Shown here: positions 1 to 10,996 of the stretch, one piece after another
How the letters are laid out: the number at the start of each line of letters is the position of its first letter
How positions within the stretch are numbered: the stretch's first letter is position 1
Assembly: GCA_030266325.1 (NCBI GenBank)
Contig: JAJDHT010000002.1
Location: forward strand, 1 to 64,000
Origin: Ruminococcaceae bacterium OttesenSCG-928-I18
Lineage (GTDB): Bacteria; Bacillota; Clostridia; Oscillospirales; Ruminococcaceae
DNA: 64,000 nt
Direction of reading: 5' to 3'
Notes under the pieces: model-generated
Seen by the model: only the letters and a program-made list of their open reading frames with translations
Told to the model about the DNA's origin: nothing
Databases searched by the model: none
Position numbers and translations under genes: made by a program

Positions 1-9
1 GGTGTGCCG

Positions 10-99
10 ATGACAAGCAAACAGTTCGAAAGGCTGACGCCGGAAGAACGAAAAGCTTACTGGATGGAATATAAAAAGCGGCTAGACCGTAAAGCCTAA
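10..99 (+). CDS. C-terminal piece or short ORF (MTSKQFERLTPEERKAYWMEYKKRLDRKA), hypothetical, possibly truncated by the window start
   Basis: Open frame from base 1 to TAA at 97-99; frame also open upstream of the ATG. Confidence 0.3.
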   Translation: MTSKQFERLTPEERKAYWMEYKKRLDRKA

Positions 100-191
100 C
101 CGCTAACCACCAGAAACAGGTCAAACCTCTACGAATAACCCGCCTCTTGTCTATATTATTGTAACACACATGATGATGGAGGGCAAGGAAG

Positions 192-452
192 ATGACTCTC
201 ACAAACGAAACAGTTTTTATGGCGGCGTCAAGAGCCTTGATTGGTAGGAAGGTTGTGCGCATGTTCTTCTGGTCAGAAACTAAGGGTGAAATAACGGGTC
301 TGGAATTTAATACCCACAGCATAGTCGGCCCAACGGCATGGGCGATCATTGCGTTTGAAGCCGGCGGTGACTTGCCTGCGCACGAAGAAAAAGTACAGCT
401 TCAAACAATCCAACAATGTAAACCTGGTTCGCATGGAATATATCTGATTTAA
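192..452 (+). CDS. hypothetical protein, 86 aa
   Basis: ORF track; purine-rich GAGGGCAAGGAAG upstream; no family recognised. Confidence 0.35.
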   Translation: MTLTNETVFMAASRALIGRKVVRMFFWSETKGEITGLEFNTHSIVGPTAWAIIAFEAGGDLPAHEEKVQLQTIQQCKPGSHGIYLI

Positions 453-504
453 TCTCTTAGCCCAATATTTCAACGCTCACCAATGTGGCGTTTTGGTTTA
501 CCAT

Positions 505-545
505 ATCCCCCGTCCTTCCTCGCGGAGGGGCGGGGTGTTTTTTTA
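505..545 (+). terminator. putative Rho-independent terminator
   Basis: GC-rich hairpin CCCCCGTCCTTCCTCGCGGAGGGGCGGGG followed by a T run. Confidence 0.5.
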
Positions 546-686
546 TTTTCCTGCCCCGAAATTTACTTGCATTTTTACTTGCATATTTCGCAGGAAAGGC
601 CGGAAAAGCCTATAAAACTGGTGTTTTGAGAAAGAAAATAACCACTCGGAATCACTGTTTTATAGCGATTGCAAGTGATTTTTATA

Positions 687-762
687 TGGAGCGGCTTACG
701 AGACTCGAACTCGCCACCTTCTGCTTGGGAAGCAGACGCTCTACCGGATGAGCTAAAGCCGC
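687..762 (-). tRNA. tRNA-Gly(CCC)
   Basis: Reverse complement GCGGCTTTAGCTCATCCGGTAGAGCGTCTGCTTCCCAAGCAGAAGGTGGCGAGTTCGAGTCTCGTAAGCCGCTCCA folds as a cloverleaf; anticodon loop TTCCCAA; CCA encoded. Confidence 0.93.
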
Positions 763-927
763 ACAAGAAAGGCGATACACCGCCTTCCTATTGTACCGGC
801 AAATAGCCGGGTTGTCAACGGTTTCTTCTCTTGCAGGCAGCGTTGGGGTTTTGCCCCTTTACTTTGCAAGGGCCGGCCACTTTGTGTTGCCCCAGGCACT
901 TTTCGGTGTGGGGTACCCGCCCGGGTT

Positions 928-2913
928 TTACCCGCCTTCGGGTGTGGGAGGGGCGGGCGGTTCGGGGGTCGGATCCGGCGTAGGCGCCGGGGAGGTCATC
1001 GCTGCATTCACGGTGTCCCCCGAGCGGATGGTGCCGCCGTCCCGGTCGGTGCTTACGATGGTTCCGTTTGCGTCTCCGGAGGCGGCCGAGATGTTTACAT
1101 TGATACCGCTGGGGGTATTGCGCAGCGCATTGAGCGCCTGCTGGGCCTGCGCCAGGGTCATACCGGTCACGTTGGGCATAGAGACGTCACTCCAGAAGGT
1201 GACGGTGACGGTGTCGCGGGAAAGGTCGACCGTCTGCCCCGCGCTGATACTCGTTTCGGCAACGGTACCCGGCACACCTCGCCCGTCGTTCGACTTGGTG
1301 CTGGTGGTGTAGTTGATACCGGCCTCCCGCATCTGGCTTCTCACGTCGCCCTCCGACAAGCCGTTCAGGTTGGGCATGCGGGCCTCTTCGGGTTCCTCAG
1401 AGATGTATAGCGTCACACGGCTGCTGGCGGTGAGCTGTGTGCCTGCGGCGGGGTCGGTACGTACGACAACGCCGGCTTCCTCGTCTCCGGTATTCGAGAC
1501 GGTCTCTTCCGAGTATTGGACACCCAAAGCCGTCAAGGCCGCAATGGCCTCATTGCGTTTTTTGCCCACCAGGTTTGGCATTTCCTCGGTCTGCTGCCCT
1601 TTGCTGACAACAAAACGTAAGGGCACGCTGCCATCCCAGGAGGAACCGGCCTCCGGGAACTGTGAGATGATGCGGCCTTCAGGCACATCATCGCTGTATT
1701 CTTCGGTAGGCGTGGCGAAGGTGTAGTCGGTGTATGAGTTGCCTTTCACCACGTCGGCATACACCATACCCACGAAGTCGGGTACGGTTAGATCTCCCGA
1801 CGGCACGGATATCGAGTAGGAGCTGACGGGTTCGTCCTTGCCGCCGCCGAAGACGGAGACCAACAAAATGATGATGACAAGCACGATGATGGCGGCAAGC
1901 GCCGCCCCGCCCACGATGAGCTGCTGCTTGGAAAGCCCCAAGGGGCCTTTGGCCGTCCGACCGCCTTCGCCGGTGAAGGCAAGGCGCAGGTCGGGGATGT
2001 TTTGGATGCGCTCTGCCGGGGTGATGCGCATGGCCCGTGTGATCGCCGTAGAAAGAAACGCAGGGATGTCTTTATACAGGGCGCGCGCCGGGCGCAGGTT
2101 GTCCTGCATTTTGCGTTCATCTGCGGGGACAGGGTCCTCATCGGTCAGCATCCGATAGAGCACGGCACCCAAAGCGTAGACGTCGGTATACCGGCCCTCA
2201 AACTCACTGGCGGCATACTGTTCGGGGGCGGAATATCCGGGGTAAAGCTTGGGTTTCAGCTCGCTGCCTTGCTGCCGCAGGGCCAGGGTGGCAAACCCGC
2301 CCAGTTTGGCGCTGCCGCCGCTTTCCAGGATGATGTTGTCCGGGCAGATGCCGCGGTGCACGATACTGGCCGAGTGCATGGCCTCCACACCTATCATGAC
2401 CGGGCGCAAAATGGCAAGGGCCTTTGCCGAGTCGATAGGTTCGTCCTGCCGTGTCATAAACTCGGTCAGGGTAGGGCCCTCCACCTTTTCAAGCACGGCA
2501 TAGGCGGTGTTGTTTTCTTCCAGCACATCCAGCACCTGTACAAGCCCCTCCACAAGGCCCATACGCAGCAGGATGCCATACAGTTCCGCATAGTCCATGC
2601 GGGTGGTCTTGAACAGAACCTCACACCCGGGTTTTGCAATGATCGACCCGGTTTCGTCACGGGTGGCACAGAGGGTGACGGGCATATATTCTTTGATATG
2701 AACCCGCTGCAGGGTGTTCGCATCGATGGCGGAGTAGGTAACACCCTCGCCGTCGATATCGATATACCGGCCAACAGTATACCGCCCACCCAGGACCCAG
2801 CCGTTTGGCAGGGCGCCCCCAGGGTTGGTGTTCTCAAAGCGGATTCCGCACTTTGGGCATTTGTCGGTGCCGATAGGCACCCGGCTCATGCAGTTGTCGC
2901 AGATCCTTTCCAC
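928..2913 (-). CDS. zinc-ribbon / serine-threonine kinase-like protein with C-terminal PASTA repeats; probable pseudokinase
   Basis: N-terminal CDNC..CPKCG ribbon, kinase fold motifs (VHIKEY, HRGICPDNI, DVYALGAVLYRML), TM segment, PASTA repeats (VPDFVGM.., MPNLVGK.., MPNLNGL.., MPNVTGM..). Confidence 0.9.
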   Translation of the reverse strand: MERICDNCMSRVPIGTDKCPKCGIRFENTNPGGALPNGWVLGGRYTVGRYIDIDGEGVTYSAIDANTLQRVHIKEYMPVTLCATRDETGSIIAKPGCEVLFKTTRMDYAELYGILLRMGLVEGLVQVLDVLEENNTAYAVLEKVEGPTLTEFMTRQDEPIDSAKALAILRPVMIGVEAMHSASIVHRGICPDNIILESGGSAKLGGFATLALRQQGSELKPKLYPGYSAPEQYAASEFEGRYTDVYALGAVLYRMLTDEDPVPADERKMQDNLRPARALYKDIPAFLSTAITRAMRITPAERIQNIPDLRLAFTGEGGRTAKGPLGLSKQQLIVGGAALAAIIVLVIIILLVSVFGGGKDEPVSSYSISVPSGDLTVPDFVGMVYADVVKGNSYTDYTFATPTEEYSDDVPEGRIISQFPEAGSSWDGSVPLRFVVSKGQQTEEMPNLVGKKRNEAIAALTALGVQYSEETVSNTGDEEAGVVVRTDPAAGTQLTASSRVTLYISEEPEEARMPNLNGLSEGDVRSQMREAGINYTTSTKSNDGRGVPGTVAETSISAGQTVDLSRDTVTVTFWSDVSMPNVTGMTLAQAQQALNALRNTPSGINVNISAASGDANGTIVSTDRDGGTIRSGDTVNAAMTSPAPTPDPTPEPPAPPTPEGG

Positions 2914-2998
2914 CGTTCATGCCACCTTTCTGTCCTGCAGCCCAGAGCACTCCTTCTCCGGGCTGTCCATGCTTGTGCAAGCTTTTCACTCAAAAACC

Positions 2999-3736
2999 TT
3001 ATATAGCCAAATCTTCTTCGTTCTCCAGGTTGTGCCAAACGTCCTGCACGTCGTCATCTTCCTCCAGATGCTCCACGAGCAGGCCGAAGTTCTTCAGGTC
3101 CTCTTCTGAGGAGAGAGCCACACGGGTCGAGGGTACATAGGCCACCTCGGCCGAGGAGATTTCATGTCCTTTGGCCGTCAGCGCCTCGCTCACCTCATGT
3201 ACTTTGCCGGGCTCGGTCACGACCTCGCACACGCCGTCGTCCAAATCGAAATCTTCGGCGCCCGCCTCAAATACATCCTCCATGAGCTGTTCTTCATCAA
3301 AAGCATCACTCTCAAGTAGCAATAGACCCTTTTCAGAGAACAGATAGGCCACCGAGCCAGACTGTCCCAGGTTTCCGCCATACTTGTCGAAATAATGGCG
3401 CATGTTGGCGGCCGTGCGGTTGCGGTTGTCGGTCAGTGTCTCCACCATGACGGCAATGCCCGAGGGGCCGTACCCCTCATACAGAATGCTCTCGTAGTTG
3501 TCTTTTTCGCCGCCCTCCGCCCGTTTGATGGTGCGGGTGATGTTGTCGTTTGGGACATTGAGGCTTTTGGCTTTGGCAATCAGGTCCCTCAATTTGGCGT
3601 TGTTGGCGGGGTCGGAACCGCCCTCGCGTACCACAACGGTAATTTCCCTGCCAATTTTGGTAAACACCTTGGCCTTCTGGGCATCTGTTTTTTCCTTTTT
3701 ACGTTTGATATTGTTCCACTTACTGTGACCAGACAA
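2999..3736 (-). CDS. yebC: YebC/PmpR family protein (probable TTG start)
   Basis: SGHSKWNNIKRKKEKTDAQKAKVFTKIGREI signature; RBS GGAGGG upstream of the TTG at 3736. Confidence 0.93.
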   Translation of the reverse strand: MSGHSKWNNIKRKKEKTDAQKAKVFTKIGREITVVVREGGSDPANNAKLRDLIAKAKSLNVPNDNITRTIKRAEGGEKDNYESILYEGYGPSGIAVMVETLTDNRNRTAANMRHYFDKYGGNLGQSGSVAYLFSEKGLLLLESDAFDEEQLMEDVFEAGAEDFDLDDGVCEVVTEPGKVHEVSEALTAKGHEISSAEVAYVPSTRVALSSEEDLKNFGLLVEHLEEDDDVQDVWHNLENEEDLAI

Positions 3737-3846
3737 ACCAGACCCTCCACGTAATGGCGTTGTTTTTGCATGACAATGACGTCTGCGCGCGAAATAACAT
3801 CTTATTATAGCATGTGTGTGCCCAAAGTTCAAATTTCCTGTCCACT

Positions 3847-4254
3847 TTAGGCGCTGTGCTCATATTCCTTCCAAAGCAGGTCGAACAATTCGTCAATGCG
3901 CTCGTGCCGGTCTTGCAGATACAGCCAGCCAAACAGGGCCTCAAGACCCGTGGAGGCCCGATACTCCTGCACACTTGCGTGTTTGGACACCGCCGCCTTG
4001 CTGGCGTTGCGCCCCCGGCGCACGATGTCCTTTTCCGCTTCTTTCAGGTGCGGCAGCAAGGTTTCCAGCAAACGGGCCTGTGCTTTGGCGGAGACAAGTG
4101 TGATTGCCTCGTGGTGGAGTACGGCCGGTGTGGCGTGGCTTTTTGAAACAAGGCGGGCGCGCACCAGGAGCTCCAGCACACCGTCACCCACAAAAGCCAG
4201 GGAGAGGGGAGAGCGCTCCCTTATATCGATGTCACTGTGAAAGGGCGGGAGCAT
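3847..4254 (-). CDS. mrnC: Mini-ribonuclease III
   Basis: PLSLAFVGDGVLELLVRARLV..., GLEALFGWLYL: MrnC family. Confidence 0.88.
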   Translation of the reverse strand: MLPPFHSDIDIRERSPLSLAFVGDGVLELLVRARLVSKSHATPAVLHHEAITLVSAKAQARLLETLLPHLKEAEKDIVRRGRNASKAAVSKHASVQEYRASTGLEALFGWLYLQDRHERIDELFDLLWKEYEHSA

Positions 4255-4313
4255 GGAATCCTCCTTTTGCAGGTTCAGTGGGGTACAGGGGGAAGTGTCT
4301 TTGTTCGTGCCGG

Positions 4314-5654
<1,341 letters not shown>

Positions 5655-5906
5655 TCACTGGACGATAGAAACACGCTTGCGGTCCTTGCCCCAGCGCTCG
5701 AAGCGAACCTTGCCGTCCGCAAGAGCGAACAGGGTGTCGTCTTTGCCCTTGCCCACGTTCACCCCGGGGTGGATATGGGTGCCGCGCTGACGCACCAGAA
5801 TATTCCCGGCCAGAACAAACTGCCCGTCGGCCCGTTTTACACCCAGCCGTTTGGACTCGGAGTCGCGGCCGTTTTTGGTTGAACCAACACCTTTTTTATG
5901 TGCCAT
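5655..5906 (-). CDS. rpmA: 50S ribosomal protein L27
   Basis: [31 protein letters not shown]. Confidence 0.97.
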   Translation of the reverse strand: MAHKKGVGSTKNGRDSESKRLGVKRADGQFVLAGNILVRQRGTHIHPGVNVGKGKDDTLFALADGKVRFERWGKDRKRVSIVQ

Positions 5907-5921
5907 TCTTTTTCGCCTCCC

Positions 5922-6236
5922 TTATTTACCGGAGATCTCGGTGATTTCTACTTTGGTATAGGGCTGGCGGTGGCCAATGCGGCGCACGCTGCCCTTTTTG
6001 GGTTTGTAGGTGATGATGTTGAGCTTTTTCCCCCGGCCGTTTTTCAGCACCTGGCCGGTCACTTTGGCGCCCGACACGAGAGGGGTGCCAACCGTCACTT
6101 TGCCGCTGTCTCCCACGGCGAGTACATCTTCGAAAACGACGACATCGTCTTCGTTGGCGGGCAGCTTTTCCAGGAAGAGAACATCGCCCTCTTCCACACG
6201 GTACTGCTTTCCGCCGCTTTCGATGATTGCATACAT
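5922..6236 (-). CDS. rplU: 50S ribosomal protein L21
   Basis: MYAIIESGGKQYRVEEGDVLFLEKL; start at the ATG at 6236. Confidence 0.96.
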   Translation of the reverse strand: MYAIIESGGKQYRVEEGDVLFLEKLPANEDDVVVFEDVLAVGDSGKVTVGTPLVSGAKVTGQVLKNGRGKKLNIITYKPKKGSVRRIGHRQPYTKVEITEISGK

Positions 6237-6325
6237 TATGAATCCCTCTTTTTTCCTGGGTCTCGCTGGCATCAGGTGGGCAAAAATCACATCGCCACTT
6301 TTCGGTACCCATGCCACGCGGCCTT
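6237..6325 (-). promoter_or_regulatory. candidate L21 ribosomal-protein leader RNA
   Basis: Structured 5' UTR of rplU with long-range pairing TGGCATGGGT / GCCCACCTGATGCCA, position typical of the Firmicute L21 leader; not checked against a covariance model. Confidence 0.5.
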
Positions 6326-6328
6326 AAC

Positions 6329-6358
6329 ACTATAGCATATTAAAACACTCTGTGTCAA
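6329..6358 (-). promoter_or_regulatory. sigma-A type promoter of rplU-rpmA-obg
   Basis: TTGACA-N18-TATAGT on the minus strand. Confidence 0.65.
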
Positions 6359-6363
6359 CACAG

Positions 6364-7008
6364 TCAGTCTGCTTGTTTCACCCCTTTTTTCGGGCAGAGG
6401 GCATCGAGCACACACCGGCTGCAATGCGCTGTGCGCGCGGTGCAAACGGCCCGCCCATGCAGCACCAGGCGGTGGCAGAAATCGTTTGACTCCTCGGCAG
6501 GCAGGGCTTTTCGCAGGGCATTTTCCACCTTGAGGGGGTCTTTGCTCGCAAGGAAACCCAGGCGGTTCGAGATGCGGATGCAGTGGGTGTCAGCAATCAC
6601 GACGCCGGGCACATGGTAGACATCGCCCAAAATCAGGTTGGCGCTTTTCCGCCCCACGCCGGGCAGTGCCAGCAGCTCTTCCATCGTCTTCGGCACCAGC
6701 CCCTCATATTTTTCGCACAATATTTGCGCCGTGGCTTTCAGGTCTTTCGCCTTGCTGTGGTAAAATCCACAGCTACGTATGATTCCCTCTATCTCATCCA
6801 AAGGCGCATCCGCCAGGGCTTGCAGGGTGGGGTAGCGCGCAAACAGCACAGGGGTAATCTGGTTGACACGCGCGTCGGTGCATTGGGCGGAGAGGCGCAC
6901 CGCCACCAGCAGCTGCCACGCGTCCGCATAGTCCAAAGAGCATATTTCCACAGGGTAGGCCTCTTTTAGCAGGGCCACCATTTTTGCCGCATCGGTTTTG
7001 GTTCTCAT
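6364..7008 (-). CDS. nth: endonuclease III
   Basis: HhH-GPD family with LPGVGRKSANLILGDV and C-terminal CTARTAHCSRCVLDALC FeS cluster ligands. Confidence 0.93.
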   Translation of the reverse strand: MRTKTDAAKMVALLKEAYPVEICSLDYADAWQLLVAVRLSAQCTDARVNQITPVLFARYPTLQALADAPLDEIEGIIRSCGFYHSKAKDLKATAQILCEKYEGLVPKTMEELLALPGVGRKSANLILGDVYHVPGVVIADTHCIRISNRLGFLASKDPLKVENALRKALPAEESNDFCHRLVLHGRAVCTARTAHCSRCVLDALCPKKGVKQAD

Positions 7009-7065
7009 GCTTCCTCCCGGGTTGCCTTAGGTAGTGTTTTATGATGCTTTCGCCGGCGTCCCGGC

Positions 7066-9492
7066 TCAGCCTCGATAGGGCGGTTTTTTTACAAACGCTT
7101 TCACAAACCGGGCCACGCTGCCTTTGCCGTTGCACAGCGCCAACAGGGCCTGCGCCGCGGCGGGAGAGAGGCGCCCCTGGCTTTGCAGCGCGAGGTTTTT
7201 GAAAGGGAGGTCTCCCACCATCTGGCGGATGGCCTTGTCGTTCACGGCGGGGTCGGAGGAAAAATGGATGTGCTTTTTGGCAACGGACAAACCGAAAGAG
7301 GCAAGTTTCCTTCCCCAGAAGCTGCCCTTCATCTGGCGCAAAGGCGTAACAGGGGTGTAATGGCCGGGGGAGGGGGTGCGGTTCAGAGAGAGCCGCGCCC
7401 CATAGAGCTCGGCAAAATTTGCGGTGGGGAAGTGGTTGTCTTCCACGTCCCCATAGGGGCCCTCGGCCGCTTCGATGGGCTCGGGGTGTGCCTGAATGCC
7501 CTCCAGCTCCAGCAGGGTGCGCAGGTGGATTTCCCGGCTGCACGCCCCGACGCCAATTTCGCAGACCCCCTCTTCCACCACCATGCTGCCGCTGGTTTTG
7601 TCATAGAATGCGAAATGCTCATAGGGCAGAAGGATCTCCACATTTTTTTCTTCGCCCGGGGCAAGTGCCACACGGGCAAAGCCCACCAGCTCGTGCACCG
7701 GGCGGAAAACGGCGGTTTTCATGTGTGCCGCATACACCTGCGCAATCTCTTCCCCGGCCACTTCCCCCACGTTTTTCACGAGGAAGCCCACCTTAACTCC
7801 TCCGCCCGCGCGAAGGGTATCGCTGGACAGGGCCAGGTTGCTGTAGGCAAACTTTGTATAGCTCAGCCCAAAACCGAAGGGGAACAGGACCTCTTTGTCG
7901 GCGGTGTCGTAGTACCGGTACCCCACGTAGAGGCTCTCGTTATAGCTCACCTCATCGGGCCCCATGGGGAAGTGGTGATAGCTGGGGGTGTCCTCCAAAG
8001 CATCGGGCCAGGTTTCGGGCAGCTTACCGCAGGGGTTTTCCCTCCCGAAAAGCAAGCGAAATGCCGCTTCGCCCACGCCTTCGCCGCCCAGGTAGAGCAA
8101 GAGCAGGCTTTTTGCCTTTGAAAGCCAGGGCATCTCCACAGGCGCGCCGCAGCTCAGCACGACACATACGTTGGGGTTGGCCGCCTGTACGGCGTGCAAC
8201 AGCCGGATCTGGCTCTCCGGCAACCGCAGGTGATCCCGGTCATAACCCTCGCACTCGTACAGGTCGGGCAGGCCGAGGAACAAAAGCACCTGCTCCGCTT
8301 TCCCCGCAACGGCCACGGCATTCAGCAAAAGCGCATCGTTTGTCTCGGTGCCGCGGTAGCCGGGGGTATAGAGAAAGTCGATGCCCTGTTCGTCCAGCAC
8401 CTCTTTGAAACTGACGAGTTTTTTGGGGTTGATGAAAGAGGAGCCGCCGCCCTGGTAGCGGGGTTTTTCGGCCATTTCGCCGATGATGGCAAACGACGCG
8501 CTTTCCCTTAGGGGCAGTTGCCCCTCGTTTTTCAGCAAAACCGCGCTCTTGCAGAGGGCTTTCACCGCAAGCGCATGGTGGTCCTCCCAGTCGCAATAAT
8601 AGGCGGGCGCGCTTTCTTTTTCATAGGCAAAAACCAGGCGCAACAGGTTGAGGCAGGCGGTGTCCAGCTCTGTTTCGCTCAGTTCCCCGCGCGCCACGGC
8701 CTGTTCGATCTCCCAGTCGTTCATGCCGCCCGAGGCGGGCATCTCGAGGTCGAGCCCGGCCGCAATGCCCGCAGGGCGGTTGTAAACCGCCCCCCAATCG
8801 CTGATGACGGCCCCCTTGAAACCAAACCGCAGGCGCAAGATGTCCGTCAGGAGTTTTCGGCTTTCGGTGGCATAGCTGCCGTTCACGCGGTTGTAGCTGG
8901 CCATCACCGTGGCGGGCTGTGCCTTTTTGACGGCGATTTCGAAGGCGCGCAGATATATTTCGTACAGGGCGCGCTCGTCCACGGCCATGTTGATGGACAT
9001 CCGCAGGGTCTCCTGGTTGTTTGCGGCATAGTGCTTGATGCTGGCGCCCACCCCTTTTTCCTGTAAACCGTCGATAAACCCTGCGGCCAGTTCCCCGGCC
9101 AGCAGGGGGTCTTCAGAATAATACTCAAAATTCCGGCCGCAGAGAGGGCTGCGCTTGATGTTGACCCCCGGCCCCAGCACGAGGCCTACGCCATTTTCCA
9201 GCGCTTCTTCGGCGACGGCACGGCCCACCTGCCGTGTCAGCTCGGGCGAAAACGAACAGGCCAGCGCGCACTCGGTGGGGAAACAGGTGGCGCGGCGGCT
9301 GGCCCCGCCGTTTTCCTGCTCATGTTCGGGGTCTTCGTAGCGCAGGCCATGGGGTCCGTCGGCCATGCGCAGGCGGGGGATACCCTTTGCAGACATCGGT
9401 TTCGTCGTCCAGCTGTCCGCCCCGCTGCAAAGGCAGGCTTTCTCCCGCACGCTCAGGCTGTCAATCAGTTCCCACAAAGCTTTGTCGTCCAT
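7066..9492 (-). CDS. glycoside hydrolase family 3 (beta-glucosidase-like)
   Basis: GH3 N domain (KHYAANNQE, VISDWGAVY), C domain and fibronectin III-like domain. Confidence 0.92.
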   Translation of the reverse strand: MDDKALWELIDSLSVREKACLCSGADSWTTKPMSAKGIPRLRMADGPHGLRYEDPEHEQENGGASRRATCFPTECALACSFSPELTRQVGRAVAEEALENGVGLVLGPGVNIKRSPLCGRNFEYYSEDPLLAGELAAGFIDGLQEKGVGASIKHYAANNQETLRMSINMAVDERALYEIYLRAFEIAVKKAQPATVMASYNRVNGSYATESRKLLTDILRLRFGFKGAVISDWGAVYNRPAGIAAGLDLEMPASGGMNDWEIEQAVARGELSETELDTACLNLLRLVFAYEKESAPAYYCDWEDHHALAVKALCKSAVLLKNEGQLPLRESASFAIIGEMAEKPRYQGGGSSFINPKKLVSFKEVLDEQGIDFLYTPGYRGTETNDALLLNAVAVAGKAEQVLLFLGLPDLYECEGYDRDHLRLPESQIRLLHAVQAANPNVCVVLSCGAPVEMPWLSKAKSLLLLYLGGEGVGEAAFRLLFGRENPCGKLPETWPDALEDTPSYHHFPMGPDEVSYNESLYVGYRYYDTADKEVLFPFGFGLSYTKFAYSNLALSSDTLRAGGGVKVGFLVKNVGEVAGEEIAQVYAAHMKTAVFRPVHELVGFARVALAPGEEKNVEILLPYEHFAFYDKTSGSMVVEEGVCEIGVGACSREIHLRTLLELEGIQAHPEPIEAAEGPYGDVEDNHFPTANFAELYGARLSLNRTPSPGHYTPVTPLRQMKGSFWGRKLASFGLSVAKKHIHFSSDPAVNDKAIRQMVGDLPFKNLALQSQGRLSPAAAQALLALCNGKGSVARFVKAFVKKPPYRG

Positions 9493-10967
9493 CAGTCTGC
9501 CTCCTTGCCGGTTTTGGCACGCTCTTCCAGCTCTCTGATAATCTTCTCATAGGTGGCCTCGTCCAGTTTATATTTCGTGCGGAAAATCAGGTAACAGCCC
9601 ACGATGAGGCACAGCGGCACCATGAGCATGAAAATGCGCATGATGGCCGTCGATTGCTCGGGGATGGAGGCGACGATCTCGTTGCCTTTTTGCAGAACCT
9701 CCGCCCGGCTCAGCGAGGTGTTGTGGTCCAGCTCGCTGATCTGCTCCGAATAGGGGTTCAGGCCCGATACGATCATCGTCAGGGACAAAATGCCCACCTG
9801 CACGGCCGAGGCGAGTTTGGTGATAAAGGGGTTGAGGCTGTAGACGATGCTCTCGTTGCGGGTGCCCAGCTTCCACTGGCCATATTCGATGGTGTCGGCC
9901 AGCATCACATAGTTGAGCAGCTGGATGAGCGCCTGGCCCGCAAACAGGATAAACCCAAAAATGCACAGCAGGACCATGGTCATAGGCAGCAGGTATTTTG
10001 TACACATCAGCGCAAGGTATCCAAACACCACCCCGGCTGTTCCCAGGGTGAACATCTGCCTACGGGTCATTTTTTTGGAGAACAGCGGAGAGAGCGCCAG
10101 CGTGGCGATCTGCGCCACGGCAATGGTGATGGCAAAGTAGGTGAACTCCATGCCGCCGTAGACGCCGTAGTCGAAATAGAAGAAAAACTGGCCGAAACCC
10201 GCCGTTGTAAAGTAGCCGATGTTGAACAGCAGGATGGCCAGTACGATGACGAGCAGCTGGTCGTTTTTTGTGATGATACGCAGCATATCTTTGAGAGAGG
10301 TGTGGTTGTCGCTTTTGGTGATGGCGCTTTTGCTCTCCTGCACGCCAAAAATGATCAGCAGCTGGCAGCCCACGAACAGGGCGGCCACCACCTTGGCGAT
10401 CAGGGGGTACATCGTCGTCATCTGCCCGCCGGTCAGCGCAGGTACAGCGGCCGTCACAGAGAACAGGCCAATATTGGCACCAATGCGTGCAAGGCTGGTC
10501 ACCTTTTCCCGCTCGACGGGGTTGACCGTCAGGTTGGGCAGCAGGCTCCAGTAGCTGATGTCGTTCATCGTATAAGTCATGCCCCACAGGATATAGGTGA
10601 TGGCAAAGATGGCGACAAACAACCCCTCGCTCACGCCCTCGAAGTGGGTGAACAGCAGAACCGTGAAAAAGGAGTTGAGTACGGCGCCCGTGATAATATA
10701 GGGCTTAAACTTGCCAAAGCGGGTGTGTGTGTTGTCGATGATGGTGCCCATCAGCGGGTCGTTGACAGCGTCCCAGATGCGGGCCACCACCACCACGATG
10801 CCCACGGCCCCGAGCTGCCAGTTCGAAAGCCCGACCCCCAGTGTCAGGTAGACCATGATGAAGTTCGAGACGAGGGTATAGTTTGCATCCCGTCCGATAC
10901 AGCCGATCCCATAGCTGTATTTTGTGCGTGCGCTCACCCTGCCGATGCCCGCTGCCGCTTTATCCAT
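9492..10967 (-). CDS. MFS/GPH (glycoside-pentoside-hexuronide:cation) symporter
   Basis: 12-TM protein; YGIGCIGRDANYTLVSNFIMVYLT..., WDAVNDPLMGTIIDNTHTRFGKFKPYI. Confidence 0.88.
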   Translation of the reverse strand: MDKAAAGIGRVSARTKYSYGIGCIGRDANYTLVSNFIMVYLTLGVGLSNWQLGAVGIVVVVARIWDAVNDPLMGTIIDNTHTRFGKFKPYIITGAVLNSFFTVLLFTHFEGVSEGLFVAIFAITYILWGMTYTMNDISYWSLLPNLTVNPVEREKVTSLARIGANIGLFSVTAAVPALTGGQMTTMYPLIAKVVAALFVGCQLLIIFGVQESKSAITKSDNHTSLKDMLRIITKNDQLLVIVLAILLFNIGYFTTAGFGQFFFYFDYGVYGGMEFTYFAITIAVAQIATLALSPLFSKKMTRRQMFTLGTAGVVFGYLALMCTKYLLPMTMVLLCIFGFILFAGQALIQLLNYVMLADTIEYGQWKLGTRNESIVYSLNPFITKLASAVQVGILSLTMIVSGLNPYSEQISELDHNTSLSRAEVLQKGNEIVASIPEQSTAIMRIFMLMVPLCLIVGCYLIFRTKYKLDEATYEKIIRELEERAKTGKEAD

Positions 10968-10996
10968 GACAACCTCTTTTCACCGTGTGGGATGGT

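Noticed and set aside
1313-1726. Plus-strand ORFs over the PASTA kinase gene
   Set aside because: Antisense to the well-supported 661-aa kinase-like protein.
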